A stretch of 50,067 nt of DNA from a virus, in the IMG/VR virus record IMGVR_UViG_3300031673_007186, positions 1 through 50,067 of that record, one strand, 5' to 3'. Positions 9,186-17,680 of the stretch are shown in pieces. The notes beneath the pieces were generated by a model. It ran no database searches. It was not told the origin of the DNA and saw only the letters and a list, made by a program, of their open reading frames with translations. Position numbers and translations under genes: made by a program. Position 1 is the first letter of the stretch. Each line of letters begins with the position of its first letter.

Positions 9186-11039
9186 TTAAAAATTCTTAGG
9201 TACATAAGCAACAACTGGTTTTGGAAAAAACGTATTGCCAGGTGTTTCAACATTAATTTTGAACCCGCGCGTTTTATCAAATTTATATGCTAAATAAGCA
9301 TACATTAGAGCCATAAATCCATCGTTCTGAATTTTACCCTTAAGATATGTCTGATGTAATTGTCCTTGTCGCATAACAACTTTACTCTCCATAGAACAAC
9401 AATGGGCAACTAACCAAGAGATAGCTTCATAACTTGCCCATGGAAAACGAAACCGCCCTTTTCGTAATAACTCAAACATTTCACCAATTAGCTTGTCTTT
9501 ATCTATAACAACTTCCAATAAATCTCTATCGTATTTTTGACCGCCAGAAACCATCCCAGAACTTCTTACAGATTTATATCTTTCTCCATAAGCTCTTTTC
9601 AGCTCAGTTGACATATCATCAGCAAAACCAATGTCGCCCATGGCCGATCTAACTCCGAATAGACGAAACATATTATCTACAAAGGACATTTTGCCATCGA
9701 TATCAAGTACTTTCAACTTTTTTGCGTACTCAATTACAAATCTTTCATCATGATCTACCGATAGAATTACGCCGCAAGAAAACGATTGACCACGCTTAAT
9801 ATTATCAATATCAGGTTTTCCACCCCAGTCACAACCAAGATAAACAACCTTTGACTCTCTATCAATATGTTTAGCCATCGCTCTATTAGGATCTCTACAC
9901 ATCTGATATATTTCCTCTCGGGAAATGGGCATGCCAGCACCAGAATGGAACTCTCCCAAAACCTCATTGTTAAAAATCATCTCAGAGTTTCGCGGATTGT
10001 TTTCTGGCTTTTCTTTCATCACGATTTCTTTTGTAAAGTTTGGTATAAATAATTGATTAAAATGAAACCCTATATAGTCGGAATCTTCTCGTCCTGGTGT
10101 TGCCAACCACTTGCCTCGCTCAACAGCCTCAACCTTATCTTGTTCACAATCACAACTGGGACACTTTACTATATTTTCATATAACCAAATATCTTTTTCC
10201 CACTTATCAGATCCTGGAGTATACAAAAGAAAATATTTTCCACAATCTTGGCATCTCAAATAATAACGCCTTTGATCAGATGATTCCCATAGCCTATGAA
10301 AAAAGGTTCCTTTTTGTCGTGGCGTTCCAAAATACACTTGGACGCCGCCGGGCTTTGGTCCATGCTGAGCATGGGTAAGACACTTAATTGTCTTGGCTAT
10401 CGCAACTTCTGACATATCCTGAACTTCGTCAAAAAAGCATACATCAAATGTACGACCAAGAACTCTCGTTCCTTCGTTGCCAATAGATTCACACCACAAA
10501 ACATTTCCATTTTTAAATTGTTTATAGTATAAACTATCTGTAGAATCACGTAAACTATTTTTCTGAGCCTGCACATAAGGCTTAATTTTTCCGGGGTGCC
10601 GGCTATCATTGAAGTCTTGTATCTGCACAGATTCCGTGATCATCTTTTCTAACTTATCCTTAGAAAAACCATGCATCATATCTAAATGTGGAAAAGCATG
10701 CGTTACTCGAACTGGCGATACTCCTCCAACTCCAAACATTCCACTGGCGACCATATACAATTCTAATGCTGTGGCCAGCACAGTAGCTCCAACCTGACGA
10801 CCCTTAACAATAACAATAGGCTTTCCATTAGCTGTCATCGCTACCGTAGAAATATGACGATAGACATCAGCGATGAATTTCCAACCATTATTGGTTATAC
10901 GAAACGGCCTGCCATCAAGAGTAAGAAATGACTCCGCAAAAGAAACGGGATCAACCTTTAAGAGTTCCCGTTTCAACGATTCAAAACTATTTTCTAAAGT
11001 CCAAGCATTAAGAGAACCATTCATAACATCAAAACTCAT
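9186..11039 (-). CDS. terL: Terminase large subunit (ATPase and nuclease)
   Basis: The 617-residue DNA-packaging motor. The Walker A region reads IVKGRQVGATVLA (about 77-89). The usual GKT lysine is Ala, but Lys79 sits just upstream, as in the deviant Walker A of lambda gpA. Walker B is VCFFDEVQDM near residue 205. A zinc-ribbon-like insertion follows (RCQDCGKYF ... KCPSCDCE), again gpA-like. The RNase H-like nuclease shows YLGCDWGG, AMGDIGFADD and NDGFMALMYAYLA, supplying the acidic residues. It overlaps the upstream gene by ATGA and has GGAG in front. Terminase identity is firm; the exact subfamily is inferred. Confidence 0.96.
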   Translation of the reverse strand: MSFDVMNGSLNAWTLENSFESLKRELLKVDPVSFAESFLTLDGRPFRITNNGWKFIADVYRHISTVAMTANGKPIVIVKGRQVGATVLATALELYMVASGMFGVGGVSPVRVTHAFPHLDMMHGFSKDKLEKMITESVQIQDFNDSRHPGKIKPYVQAQKNSLRDSTDSLYYKQFKNGNVLWCESIGNEGTRVLGRTFDVCFFDEVQDMSEVAIAKTIKCLTHAQHGPKPGGVQVYFGTPRQKGTFFHRLWESSDQRRYYLRCQDCGKYFLLYTPGSDKWEKDIWLYENIVKCPSCDCEQDKVEAVERGKWLATPGREDSDYIGFHFNQLFIPNFTKEIVMKEKPENNPRNSEMIFNNEVLGEFHSGAGMPISREEIYQMCRDPNRAMAKHIDRESKVVYLGCDWGGKPDIDNIKRGQSFSCGVILSVDHDERFVIEYAKKLKVLDIDGKMSFVDNMFRLFGVRSAMGDIGFADDMSTELKRAYGERYKSVRSSGMVSGGQKYDRDLLEVVIDKDKLIGEMFELLRKGRFRFPWASYEAISWLVAHCCSMESKVVMRQGQLHQTYLKGKIQNDGFMALMYAYLAYKFDKTRGFKINVETPGNTFFPKPVVAYVPKNF

Positions 11040-11761
11040 TGTTTATCTCCAGATGACTCATCAAAAACATTTTCATTTCCATCATTATCTTCTGTAACTA
11101 TAATAGAAATATATTCTCCGGCATGTTCCTTATCATCGGGTAGAAACTTTTTGTGTTTAGAAAGACAATATCTAATATATTCTTCAAGACCTTCACCCTT
11201 TATATCAATTTCGTCATCAAACTCTTTGCGAATTCTATTCTGAATGGCGGGAGCCGAGGCATAGCCGCCACTGGTTCTACATGCGTTTTGAATAAACTCT
11301 TCTAATCCCTCATATTTTTGGTATTTTTCTGGCAGCTCTTTGACATCTTTGTCTTTGGCAAGCAATGGATCGTTCTGCAAAGATTTGATTTTCTCATCAA
11401 CCATAGACGCTGCTTTTGTTAGACCCTCATCTTCTAATGCCTGAGCAAAAGCAATTAGGTTAACTAAAAGTTTAGTCTTAGCTTGTATTTCTGTTAGTTT
11501 ACAATCATCAGCCTGCCGCTGTTGTTTAGGCGTATTTTCTACATTAACGGTAGCCACCTTTTCAATCACATCCAGACCAACTTGTTGTCGCAGTTCATCA
11601 ACACGAGCCTCTACAGCATCCAAATCATTTTTAGACTTAAAAAGCTCACGAATATCATCAAAAGGATTCCCACCTTTTTTCAGTTCGTCGTCAGCAAATG
11701 ATTGTAGCCAGTCTGGCAAAGCAGCCGCACGAGCATATTCTCTATCATCTTCAAAAGACAT
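11036..11761 (-). CDS. Putative packaging/virion-cluster protein, unknown
   Basis: A 241-residue protein. I chose the ATG at 11761 (MSFEDDREYARAAALPDW) because AGGAGATAATC precedes it. A longer TTG frame reaches 11842 but would overlap the upstream gene by about 70 nt and lacks a ribosome site. The sequence is charged and helical, with an element LVNLIAFAQALEDEGLTKAA resembling the recurring LD..G..EA hairpin of neighbouring virion proteins. The C-terminus is Asp/Glu-rich. It ends in the start codon of terL (ATGA), so it is co-translated with it. Function unknown. Confidence 0.85.
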   Translation of the reverse strand: MSFEDDREYARAAALPDWLQSFADDELKKGGNPFDDIRELFKSKNDLDAVEARVDELRQQVGLDVIEKVATVNVENTPKQQRQADDCKLTEIQAKTKLLVNLIAFAQALEDEGLTKAASMVDEKIKSLQNDPLLAKDKDVKELPEKYQKYEGLEEFIQNACRTSGGYASAPAIQNRIRKEFDDEIDIKGEGLEEYIRYCLSKHKKFLPDDKEHAGEYISIIVTEDNDGNENVFDESSGDKQ

Positions 11762-11771
11762 GATTATCTCC

Positions 11772-12575
11772 TTATGCGTAATATTGCGAAGGCCACTCGC
11801 CAAAACCTGATTCGCGGCTAGGATCCTCATCTTTCTCGCCAAACCTTAATCTATCCTTGAACTCTGGATAACCCATATCAGCCATAATTTGAAGAATTTC
11901 TAACTCTTCGCGAGGATTCATCTCGTATTTCTTTTTAGCGTCAGTCCAAAGATCATTCATGTTACGACCACCAGAAACAACACCATTAATCATACCACTA
12001 ACAATAGCACGATGGAATGGAGTGATATTAACCTGAAATCCCTGAAAAGATGGGGTTCCAGCCTCTTTGGTAAGCGTATCATCCAAATCTTCATCTGCCC
12101 TACGTCTGCGTCTTTGATTGCGTCGAGTTTGCTTCATAGCATGCAGACCATCAATGGCATCTTGAAGGGCATCCATATTGTACTCAATCTGTTGGCGTTT
12201 TTTATCTACATCATCAACATCAAGAGAACCATCAAAATCGCTCCGCATGGCTTCAGAACAATAATTGTTTAGCTTCTTCCAGCGAGCCGCAGCATTCTCC
12301 ATTTTAGATAGGTTTCCCTGCGCATGCTGAAGCGTTGGGATGTGGGACATTTGTTCATCAAGAAACTGCACAAACTGCTTAACCTCTTTCGTCTGTAACC
12401 AGCCCTGTGGTTTCTCTTGTGTCTCTGGTTGCTTAACCTCTCGCGCCTCTTGTTCTCCAGCAACATCTTGAAAATTCATCTGGTAGTTTGGAGCGTCTTC
12501 TTCAGCAACACTGATGAGTTCTTGCTCTAGTTTTTCATCTTCAGATACGGTGAAGAGTCCTTCTTCTTTAGCCAT
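11772..12575 (-). CDS. Acidic helical protein of the packaging cluster, unknown
   Basis: This 267-residue protein has an acidic N-terminus (EGLFTVSEDEKLEQEL), a helical Gln/Met-rich middle with a basic patch (QTRRNQRRRRRADED) and a C-terminal part containing PSFQGFQVNITPFHRA and MNDLWTDAKKKYEMNP. It has no transmembrane or metal motifs. GGAGG lies about 9 nt before the ATG. It sits two genes upstream of terL. The basic patch could bind nucleic acid, but that is a guess. Confidence 0.85.
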   Translation of the reverse strand: MAKEEGLFTVSEDEKLEQELISVAEEDAPNYQMNFQDVAGEQEAREVKQPETQEKPQGWLQTKEVKQFVQFLDEQMSHIPTLQHAQGNLSKMENAAARWKKLNNYCSEAMRSDFDGSLDVDDVDKKRQQIEYNMDALQDAIDGLHAMKQTRRNQRRRRRADEDLDDTLTKEAGTPSFQGFQVNITPFHRAIVSGMINGVVSGGRNMNDLWTDAKKKYEMNPREELEILQIMADMGYPEFKDRLRFGEKDEDPSRESGFGEWPSQYYA

Positions 12576-12603
12576 TATTTTAAACCTCCATAAAAGGTCT
12601 TTC

Positions 12604-13239
12604 CTATAAATGTTTATTGGGATCCCACATCTTTATCATACGATCTAATGTTCCTGGATCCGTGGTATTTTCGTCAAACTTTTGTCTACATTTACTCAAA
12701 GCCTCTACTAACTCAAATTGCTCATCCGTAGTAAGTGGCTCGTTATTTGAAATTTTCTCCAAAATTTGTTCTGGCAAAACAGCGCCGCTTTTAATAAATT
12801 CATAGGCTCTACTGCCAACTAAAGAAAACAAACCTTGAAAAAGGTTTCTACTCTCATTATTATCTGCATAAAATCCCAATGGAAAAGCATACAAGCCATC
12901 AAGTCCAATTCCACTAAAAGTCTGTGGATATAGAGGACTACCAGAAAATGCTGGCATACTCATACCGGCAGCACTATCGCCAAAATCACAATTTACAACA
13001 TTTTGCTCAATAATAACATTCGCGGCATACATACACCTATCATTGGTCTTGTAATAAATATAAACCCGCTTGTTGGCTTTTTCTATATCTTCTCGCTTTT
13101 CTTTTGGCATAGTTTCCAACGGGCACATATGTGCTACCGAATCACCAGCAAATTGACATCCTTCAACTATTGGCAAACCAAAAGGACAACTGCCTTCACC
13201 CTGATCTTTGTCAGATTTGATCCAAGCACATCGTTTCAT
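12604..13239 (-). CDS. Cysteine-rich small protein, unknown
   Basis: In this 211-residue protein the first 110 residues hold most of the cysteines (RCAWIK, GSCPFGLP, EGCQFAG, HMCPLE, DRCMYA, VNCDFG), a pattern that could bind metal. A Gly/Pro/Phe-rich stretch (MSMPAFSGSPLYPQTFSGIG) follows, then a helical C-terminus (EQILEKISNNEPLTTDEQFE). It starts at a TAATG junction with the 2H phosphoesterase gene and has AAGGGG in front. The family is not recognised. Confidence 0.8.
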   Translation of the reverse strand: MKRCAWIKSDKDQGEGSCPFGLPIVEGCQFAGDSVAHMCPLETMPKEKREDIEKANKRVYIYYKTNDRCMYAANVIIEQNVVNCDFGDSAAGMSMPAFSGSPLYPQTFSGIGLDGLYAFPLGFYADNNESRNLFQGLFSLVGSRAYEFIKSGAVLPEQILEKISNNEPLTTDEQFELVEALSKCRQKFDENTTDPGTLDRMIKMWDPNKHL

Positions 13240-14435
13240 TATTTCCCCTTACGTTTCAACAACTTCCAATATTTAATAAAATCTTCAACAGCCTTGTTGG
13301 AAGCTCCGCTATCATCGGCACTCTGAGATCTATATTTTTTGAGAAATTGTACAATAGATTTAAACATTCCGGGGCCGCCACCAGACCATAAATGTGGCTC
13401 TTTTGGAAAATCTTTAGTTTTATCTTTCTTTACATCTACGAAATGCGCTATTGACATTTTACCATATTTACTTTCCAGCCATTCTTTTACTTCTTTGTCA
13501 GTAATTCCAAACATTTCTTTATACATTTCTATGTTTTTCGCTATCAAATCAAACGCTTTTTCGCGCTCCTCATCGGTAAACTCTTCATCTTCTCCCGAAT
13601 AATCGATCTCATCAGCTTCAGATTGTGGTTCTTCTTGTGGTTCCTCTTGTGGCTTAGCCATATCTTCATAAATAGTTCCACTCAAATCAAACTTAATATC
13701 TTTGCCATCAAAAATACCAACCTTTCCTATAAGAACAGGAGGAGGGCTTTCAAGATCCACTGGGGCAGTGCCCGCAGCCAAAAGTTCATTTGAGTATACC
13801 GGAGAGGTTCCATCAGTGGCCACAGTAATATGAGGAATAGGATTATCTGTTGGAAGCTCAGAACTTACTACAACAGCCTGGCCCTTCTCATCAGAACCTG
13901 TTCCTACAACCTGAAGCCTTACATCACTCCCCAAAGGTAAAGCCATAACTTCTTCAGGAGATGGCTTAAACTTGATGGTCATATGATGCATGAATTGTTT
14001 TGGAAGAAGATCTCCTTTAACTCCGCTCCACCACTCAGCCAAAGCCTCTTTTGATTCTGGGCTAAGAAATATACCAGAATAAATAGCTTTTCGCTTGTTG
14101 CCAGCATTTTTGATGCGTTCGGCAGCCTTTTTCTTTGGGTCCCATTTTTGAAATCTTTCTTTTTGGGTTTGCCTGCGCCAGTCTACCCAATCTTTTATGC
14201 CACCAGGAAACTTTTCCATAAACTCAGATACACTGCCAAAATATGGAGAGTTCTCCCAACTGGAATAGTCCATATTTTTTCGCCACGGATTTGGAGTAGT
14301 GCCGTCATTTTTTGGCTCATAATGCCCATGTTTTTGTATAAAAGCATCAAACTGAACACAAAGGCGCTTTAAACCTAAATCATCGCCATTGCTCAGAATA
14401 TTTGCCAGTGTAAGAAATCTCAGTAATCTTCTCAT
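13239..14435 (-). CDS. 2H phosphoesterase-like protein
   Basis: In this 398-residue protein residues about 117-260 carry two HxT motifs, HHMTIKF (His151, Thr153) and PHITVA (His202, Thr204), spaced as in the 2H phosphoesterase superfamily. The local context (MHHMTIKFKPSPEE, then NPIPHITV) resembles the cyclic phosphodiesterase domain of fungal tRNA ligases. Such enzymes open 2',3'-cyclic phosphates on RNA ends. The first 115 residues are unassigned. Residues 265-398 are acidic, then helical (MFGITDKEVKEWLESKYGKM). It is coupled by TAATG to the CCA nucleotidyltransferase upstream, supporting an RNA-repair role. Substrate is inferred, not shown. Confidence 0.75.
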   Translation of the reverse strand: MRRLLRFLTLANILSNGDDLGLKRLCVQFDAFIQKHGHYEPKNDGTTPNPWRKNMDYSSWENSPYFGSVSEFMEKFPGGIKDWVDWRRQTQKERFQKWDPKKKAAERIKNAGNKRKAIYSGIFLSPESKEALAEWWSGVKGDLLPKQFMHHMTIKFKPSPEEVMALPLGSDVRLQVVGTGSDEKGQAVVVSSELPTDNPIPHITVATDGTSPVYSNELLAAGTAPVDLESPPPVLIGKVGIFDGKDIKFDLSGTIYEDMAKPQEEPQEEPQSEADEIDYSGEDEEFTDEEREKAFDLIAKNIEMYKEMFGITDKEVKEWLESKYGKMSIAHFVDVKKDKTKDFPKEPHLWSGGGPGMFKSIVQFLKKYRSQSADDSGASNKAVEDFIKYWKLLKRKGK

Positions 14436-15214
14436 TAGAACATCTCCTGTCCATCAAGCAAATGTTGAACCATATGATTTTTAGCTAACTCAAGTGTCAT
14501 CATCCTGCTTAAGGGCACAATAGGAAGTAGTTTATACTTTATAAGTAAATCTAAGGCTCTTTTTGAATTCATATCCAACATTTGATTAACCTGTTTTTTT
14601 ACGTGATTGGTTGGTATCTCGCTAATACCACCCCTGTATTTTATAAGAGCCTCTTCTAACTTTGGATCAGGTGTCAGATTAAACTTTATTATCAATTTTA
14701 CAGCTCGCAATATTCTTCTTGGATCGTATCCAATTGTTAGTTCAGGATCAACCGGAGTTCGCAAAACTTTATTTTTTATATCTTCCATTGCTTTGCCCGT
14801 AATATCAAGCGGTTCTCGCTCAAGATTCATGGGCTGAAGCAAAGTGTTTATTGTAAAGTCGCGACTATAAACCTCTTTTTCAACTTCAGATGGATTTCCA
14901 ATTCCCATCTTTTTAAGAACATCTTCTATACCAGGAAGATTAAAATTATTTGAAAAATCCAACCTAATGTTCTTAAAGTCTATAGAAGAATGACCATCGT
15001 CATATGCTCTAAAATGTGCATCCGGCCAAACTCTACTTGCTGACATTGCCAAGGCAAAAGAATTTTTATCGCCAGTTGTAATATCAATATCCGTCACATT
15101 CTGGGCGACACCAAACGCCTTATCTCTTGGCAAACCGCCAACAATATAAGGATCTGGAATATCATAATCTTTTGATATCTTTTCTAATTTCGTTAGCAAC
15201 TCAGATAATTTCAT
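14435..15214 (-). CDS. CCA-adding-type tRNA nucleotidyltransferase (poly(A) polymerase head domain)
   Basis: This 259-residue class II nucleotidyltransferase shows IVGGLPRD (24-31), TDIDITTG (41-48, two metal-binding aspartates), the SRDFTINTLL motif near 117 and YDPRRILRAVKL near 163, the series found in CCA-adding enzymes and bacterial poly(A) polymerases. It is shorter than cellular CCA enzymes and appears to keep the head and neck while lacking most of the body and tail. The expected reaction is adding or repairing the tRNA 3' CCA end; A-only activity cannot be excluded. The ATG at the preceding gene's stop has GGAG upstream. The 2H phosphoesterase follows directly. Confidence 0.88.
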   Translation of the reverse strand: MKLSELLTKLEKISKDYDIPDPYIVGGLPRDKAFGVAQNVTDIDITTGDKNSFALAMSASRVWPDAHFRAYDDGHSSIDFKNIRLDFSNNFNLPGIEDVLKKMGIGNPSEVEKEVYSRDFTINTLLQPMNLEREPLDITGKAMEDIKNKVLRTPVDPELTIGYDPRRILRAVKLIIKFNLTPDPKLEEALIKYRGGISEIPTNHVKKQVNQMLDMNSKRALDLLIKYKLLPIVPLSRMMTLELAKNHMVQHLLDGQEMF

Positions 15215-16866
15215 TATCTCTCCGGTGGTAGAGGTGGCATTTCTGCTCCAGTAGGCGGAGGTGCCTCTTTTGGTTTTACTCCTTCTTGGGGCAATTCAGG
15301 TGGCGGGCCACCTTCTTCTACTACCTCAAAAGCGGTTTCTTCCGTCTTTTTTTTACCACCAAGTTCATCCATTTCAATATCTGGTGGAGACGGTTCCTCT
15401 CCTTCCTGATCGTCTTCTTTTAAACCACCCTTTAACTTATTTATAACTTTTTCCACTCTTGTGCCAACATAAATATTTAACTCTAAAGCTTTTGCTTGTG
15501 CTTCTCCCAATTCTGGGAAGTGAGAAGCAACGCTAAGAGCATCAAGCATCATATCGACCTTAGACAAATCGCGGATAAATTCACGCTCACGCAGCTTTTG
15601 AGACAGGGGCTCCAAAATTTCCAACACATCCTGTACAGTAGCACCAGAGTATGGATTGTTTTTGGGCATCTCTTTTTCTTCTTTTGCGTCACCAGGAGGC
15701 TCTTCAGCGGGTGGAAGTTGCTCTTCTACGCCCGCAGGAGGCGCTCCAGGCAAGTCGGCCGGAGGCATCTCTTCACCGGGAGGAGGCATCATCTCGTCGC
15801 CCGGTGGGGGCATCTCCGCTCCTCCAGGAGGCATTTCCGCTCCAGGCATAGGCATCTCTGCTCCAGGCACCTCTGGTGCCATATCTTCTGGAGCCTCTTT
15901 TGGTTTTTTGTCAAACTCACGGCCAGTTAAAGCTCTTTCTATCTCAGAGGTTATATCATCTGTGGTCTGCGCAATCCTTCTTAGTTCTTCAGCACCCTCA
16001 ACAAATCCAGCAATTTCCCACATAGAAGCTGTTCTAATGATTCTATCATTCATAGATGATGCGGTTCGCATCATCGCAATCTCACGTTTAAGATCAGACA
16101 GTCCCTGATGTAGTCTATTATAAACGCTATCTGGCCAAACATGAACAAAATTATAAAGCAATCTCTCAGCAGAATATAATCTGCTTAATAAAGCTTTTTT
16201 TACATCATCAGGCGTTTTGTCTTTTTTTGGCTTCGGACGTTCTATAACAGGCTCTTCTGGTTCAAAACCTTCATCTAAAAAAGACAAAGGGAAAAGCTGA
16301 TCTTCTCCGGAGGCCACCTTGACATTATATTTTTCATGATCGCCTTTCTCATAATATCGCGCCCATGCCTCGAAATCGTGTTTTGTCATAGGACTCCATC
16401 CCTCCGTTATTCTTTTGAAAGCGCTATCACGGCTTTCGCCGTTTTTCATAGCCATATAAATTTGTGACAGTGCGCTAACCCACTGAGAAATATCTGCTTC
16501 GGGCTTGACATTCATTTCATTCACGCCAGTAGTGTTTGGATAGGCAACTTTTTTCCTATTCAATTCTCTTAAAGATCTTAGCACTGCAGCACGAATCTTT
16601 GTTAGATCAACCTTTTTAGAGTCTTTTAAATAATTAAAAGACCTTATAATAACTGGCTTTTTGTCCTTAATCTTATAACCAAATTCTTTACAAATATCAT
16701 CACAAAAATGGTCCAAATAAAACGCAAGATTACGTTGCCTATCATTGGTAACGTTAAGGTCAGATAAGAATTGTGCGTCTTCATACATCATATCACGTAG
16801 ATCTTGAGTTAAACCATCTTCGGCAAGATCACACATCATATCATCTACATAATTAGTCTGAGTCAT
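15214..16866 (-). CDS. Virion-cluster protein with Pro/Gly/Met-rich repeat region, unknown
   Basis: In this 550-residue protein residues 1-300 are helical and include TASMWEIAGFVEGAEELRRI, a variant of the recurring LD..G..EA hairpin. Residues about 330-405 are a low-complexity run of imperfect PGAEMPPGG-type repeats. A helical domain follows (VQDVLEILEPLSQKLREREF), then a Pro/Glu-rich tail ending PPTGAEMPPLPPER. The Pro/Gly/Met composition closely resembles the portal C-terminal tail. The start overlaps the upstream gene's last codons and has GAGGT in front. Probably virion- or packaging-associated; no enzyme motif is seen. Confidence 0.85.
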   Translation of the reverse strand: MTQTNYVDDMMCDLAEDGLTQDLRDMMYEDAQFLSDLNVTNDRQRNLAFYLDHFCDDICKEFGYKIKDKKPVIIRSFNYLKDSKKVDLTKIRAAVLRSLRELNRKKVAYPNTTGVNEMNVKPEADISQWVSALSQIYMAMKNGESRDSAFKRITEGWSPMTKHDFEAWARYYEKGDHEKYNVKVASGEDQLFPLSFLDEGFEPEEPVIERPKPKKDKTPDDVKKALLSRLYSAERLLYNFVHVWPDSVYNRLHQGLSDLKREIAMMRTASSMNDRIIRTASMWEIAGFVEGAEELRRIAQTTDDITSEIERALTGREFDKKPKEAPEDMAPEVPGAEMPMPGAEMPPGGAEMPPPGDEMMPPPGEEMPPADLPGAPPAGVEEQLPPAEEPPGDAKEEKEMPKNNPYSGATVQDVLEILEPLSQKLREREFIRDLSKVDMMLDALSVASHFPELGEAQAKALELNIYVGTRVEKVINKLKGGLKEDDQEGEEPSPPDIEMDELGGKKKTEETAFEVVEEGGPPPELPQEGVKPKEAPPPTGAEMPPLPPER

Positions 16867-17605
16867 AATCTACCTCAACATCTTGTATTTTCTCAGTCAG
16901 CACCATTGTTTTACTGTATATTTCTCCCATACTATCATGACGTTTCTGTTTATATGACAATTCAGAAATCTTCTCACTCAATCGTTGCATGAATCTGGTG
17001 GCCGTCTCTTGATCCATTTCCTCTTCTATGACTTCTCTTACAGCACTTCGAAGCGCGGCCATCTGATCTTCTATGACGGTTATATTAATATTAGTCTCTA
17101 TGGTTTTATCAGCAATCTTATCAACATATTTCGCCCACTGCTGAATTGTTGTGGTCCAGCTAGCAAAATATTTTTGTAGATTCGTCTCTTCATTTACGGA
17201 TAATGTTCCAGCCGAGGCTCTATCAAATAAATCCTCAACACGAGACTTAACAGTTACTAAAAGCTCTTGAAGTTCTTGTCTTACATCTACATGAACGTTA
17301 GCCGCTTTTTCAACCGCATCGCGAAACGCAGGAATCTTACGAAGTTGGGTATCTTCCTTTTTTTCCTGTTTAACAATGTGTTTTTCTTTTGTCGCTTGCT
17401 TAATAGCGTCTAAGGCCTCACCCTCCAAATTCAATTTGTCTTTTCTAAACTTCTGTAGAGTTGGCACAGACAAATGTAACTTCTTATCATTTGGATGAAG
17501 TTTTTTTAATTCCTTTGCGACTGCTCTTACTCCATGGCCCTGTGTAAGCATGCGTACAATTAAATTTTTGTCTGGATGGCCTAAAATTTTTGCGAAAGAT
17601 GTCAT
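16853..17605 (-). CDS. Helix-turn-helix protein, possible terminase small subunit
   Basis: A 250-residue protein from the ATG at 17605 (MTSFAKILGH). The ATG one codon earlier sits only 1 nt from the AGGAG site, so the second ATG is better spaced. Residues about 10-55 look like a DNA-binding HTH (QGHGVRAVAKELKKL, then LSVPTLQKFRKDKL). The rest is long amphipathic helix consistent with oligomerisation, and the tail is acidic. HTH plus helical oligomerisation, first in the operon that encodes terL and portal, fits a small terminase, which would recognise the packaging start. No sequence motif proves this; a regulator is the alternative. Confidence 0.6.
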   Translation of the reverse strand: MTSFAKILGHPDKNLIVRMLTQGHGVRAVAKELKKLHPNDKKLHLSVPTLQKFRKDKLNLEGEALDAIKQATKEKHIVKQEKKEDTQLRKIPAFRDAVEKAANVHVDVRQELQELLVTVKSRVEDLFDRASAGTLSVNEETNLQKYFASWTTTIQQWAKYVDKIADKTIETNINITVIEDQMAALRSAVREVIEEEMDQETATRFMQRLSEKISELSYKQKRHDSMGEIYSKTMVLTEKIQDVEVDYDSD

Positions 17606-17619
17606 CATACTCCTATTAC

Positions 17620-17669
17620 AAAAAAAACCCAATAGGCGCTCGTCTGGCGTTCATACGAGTACTATCGGG
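17620..17669 (-). terminator. Rho-independent terminator ending unit D
   Basis: On the minus strand, CCCGATAG (17669-17662) pairs with CTATTGGG (17635-17628) over 8 bp including one G-T pair, and an inner CTCGT/ACGAG stem extends the hairpin. Eight T residues follow (17627-17620). It lies after the stop at 17681 and only a few bases before the AGGAG of the next gene, leaving no room for a downstream promoter. Confidence 0.85.
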
Positions 17670-17680
17670 CGAGAATCAAT

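Noticed and set aside
11762-11842. N-terminal extension of the 11036 gene from a TTG
   Set aside because: It would overlap the upstream gene by about 70 nt, and the internal ATG has a strong AGGAG site.
15496-16108. Plus-strand Ser/Gly- and Arg-rich frames opposite the 550-residue gene
   Set aside because: Complement of the PGAEM-type repeats; no start site and opposite orientation to every supported gene.
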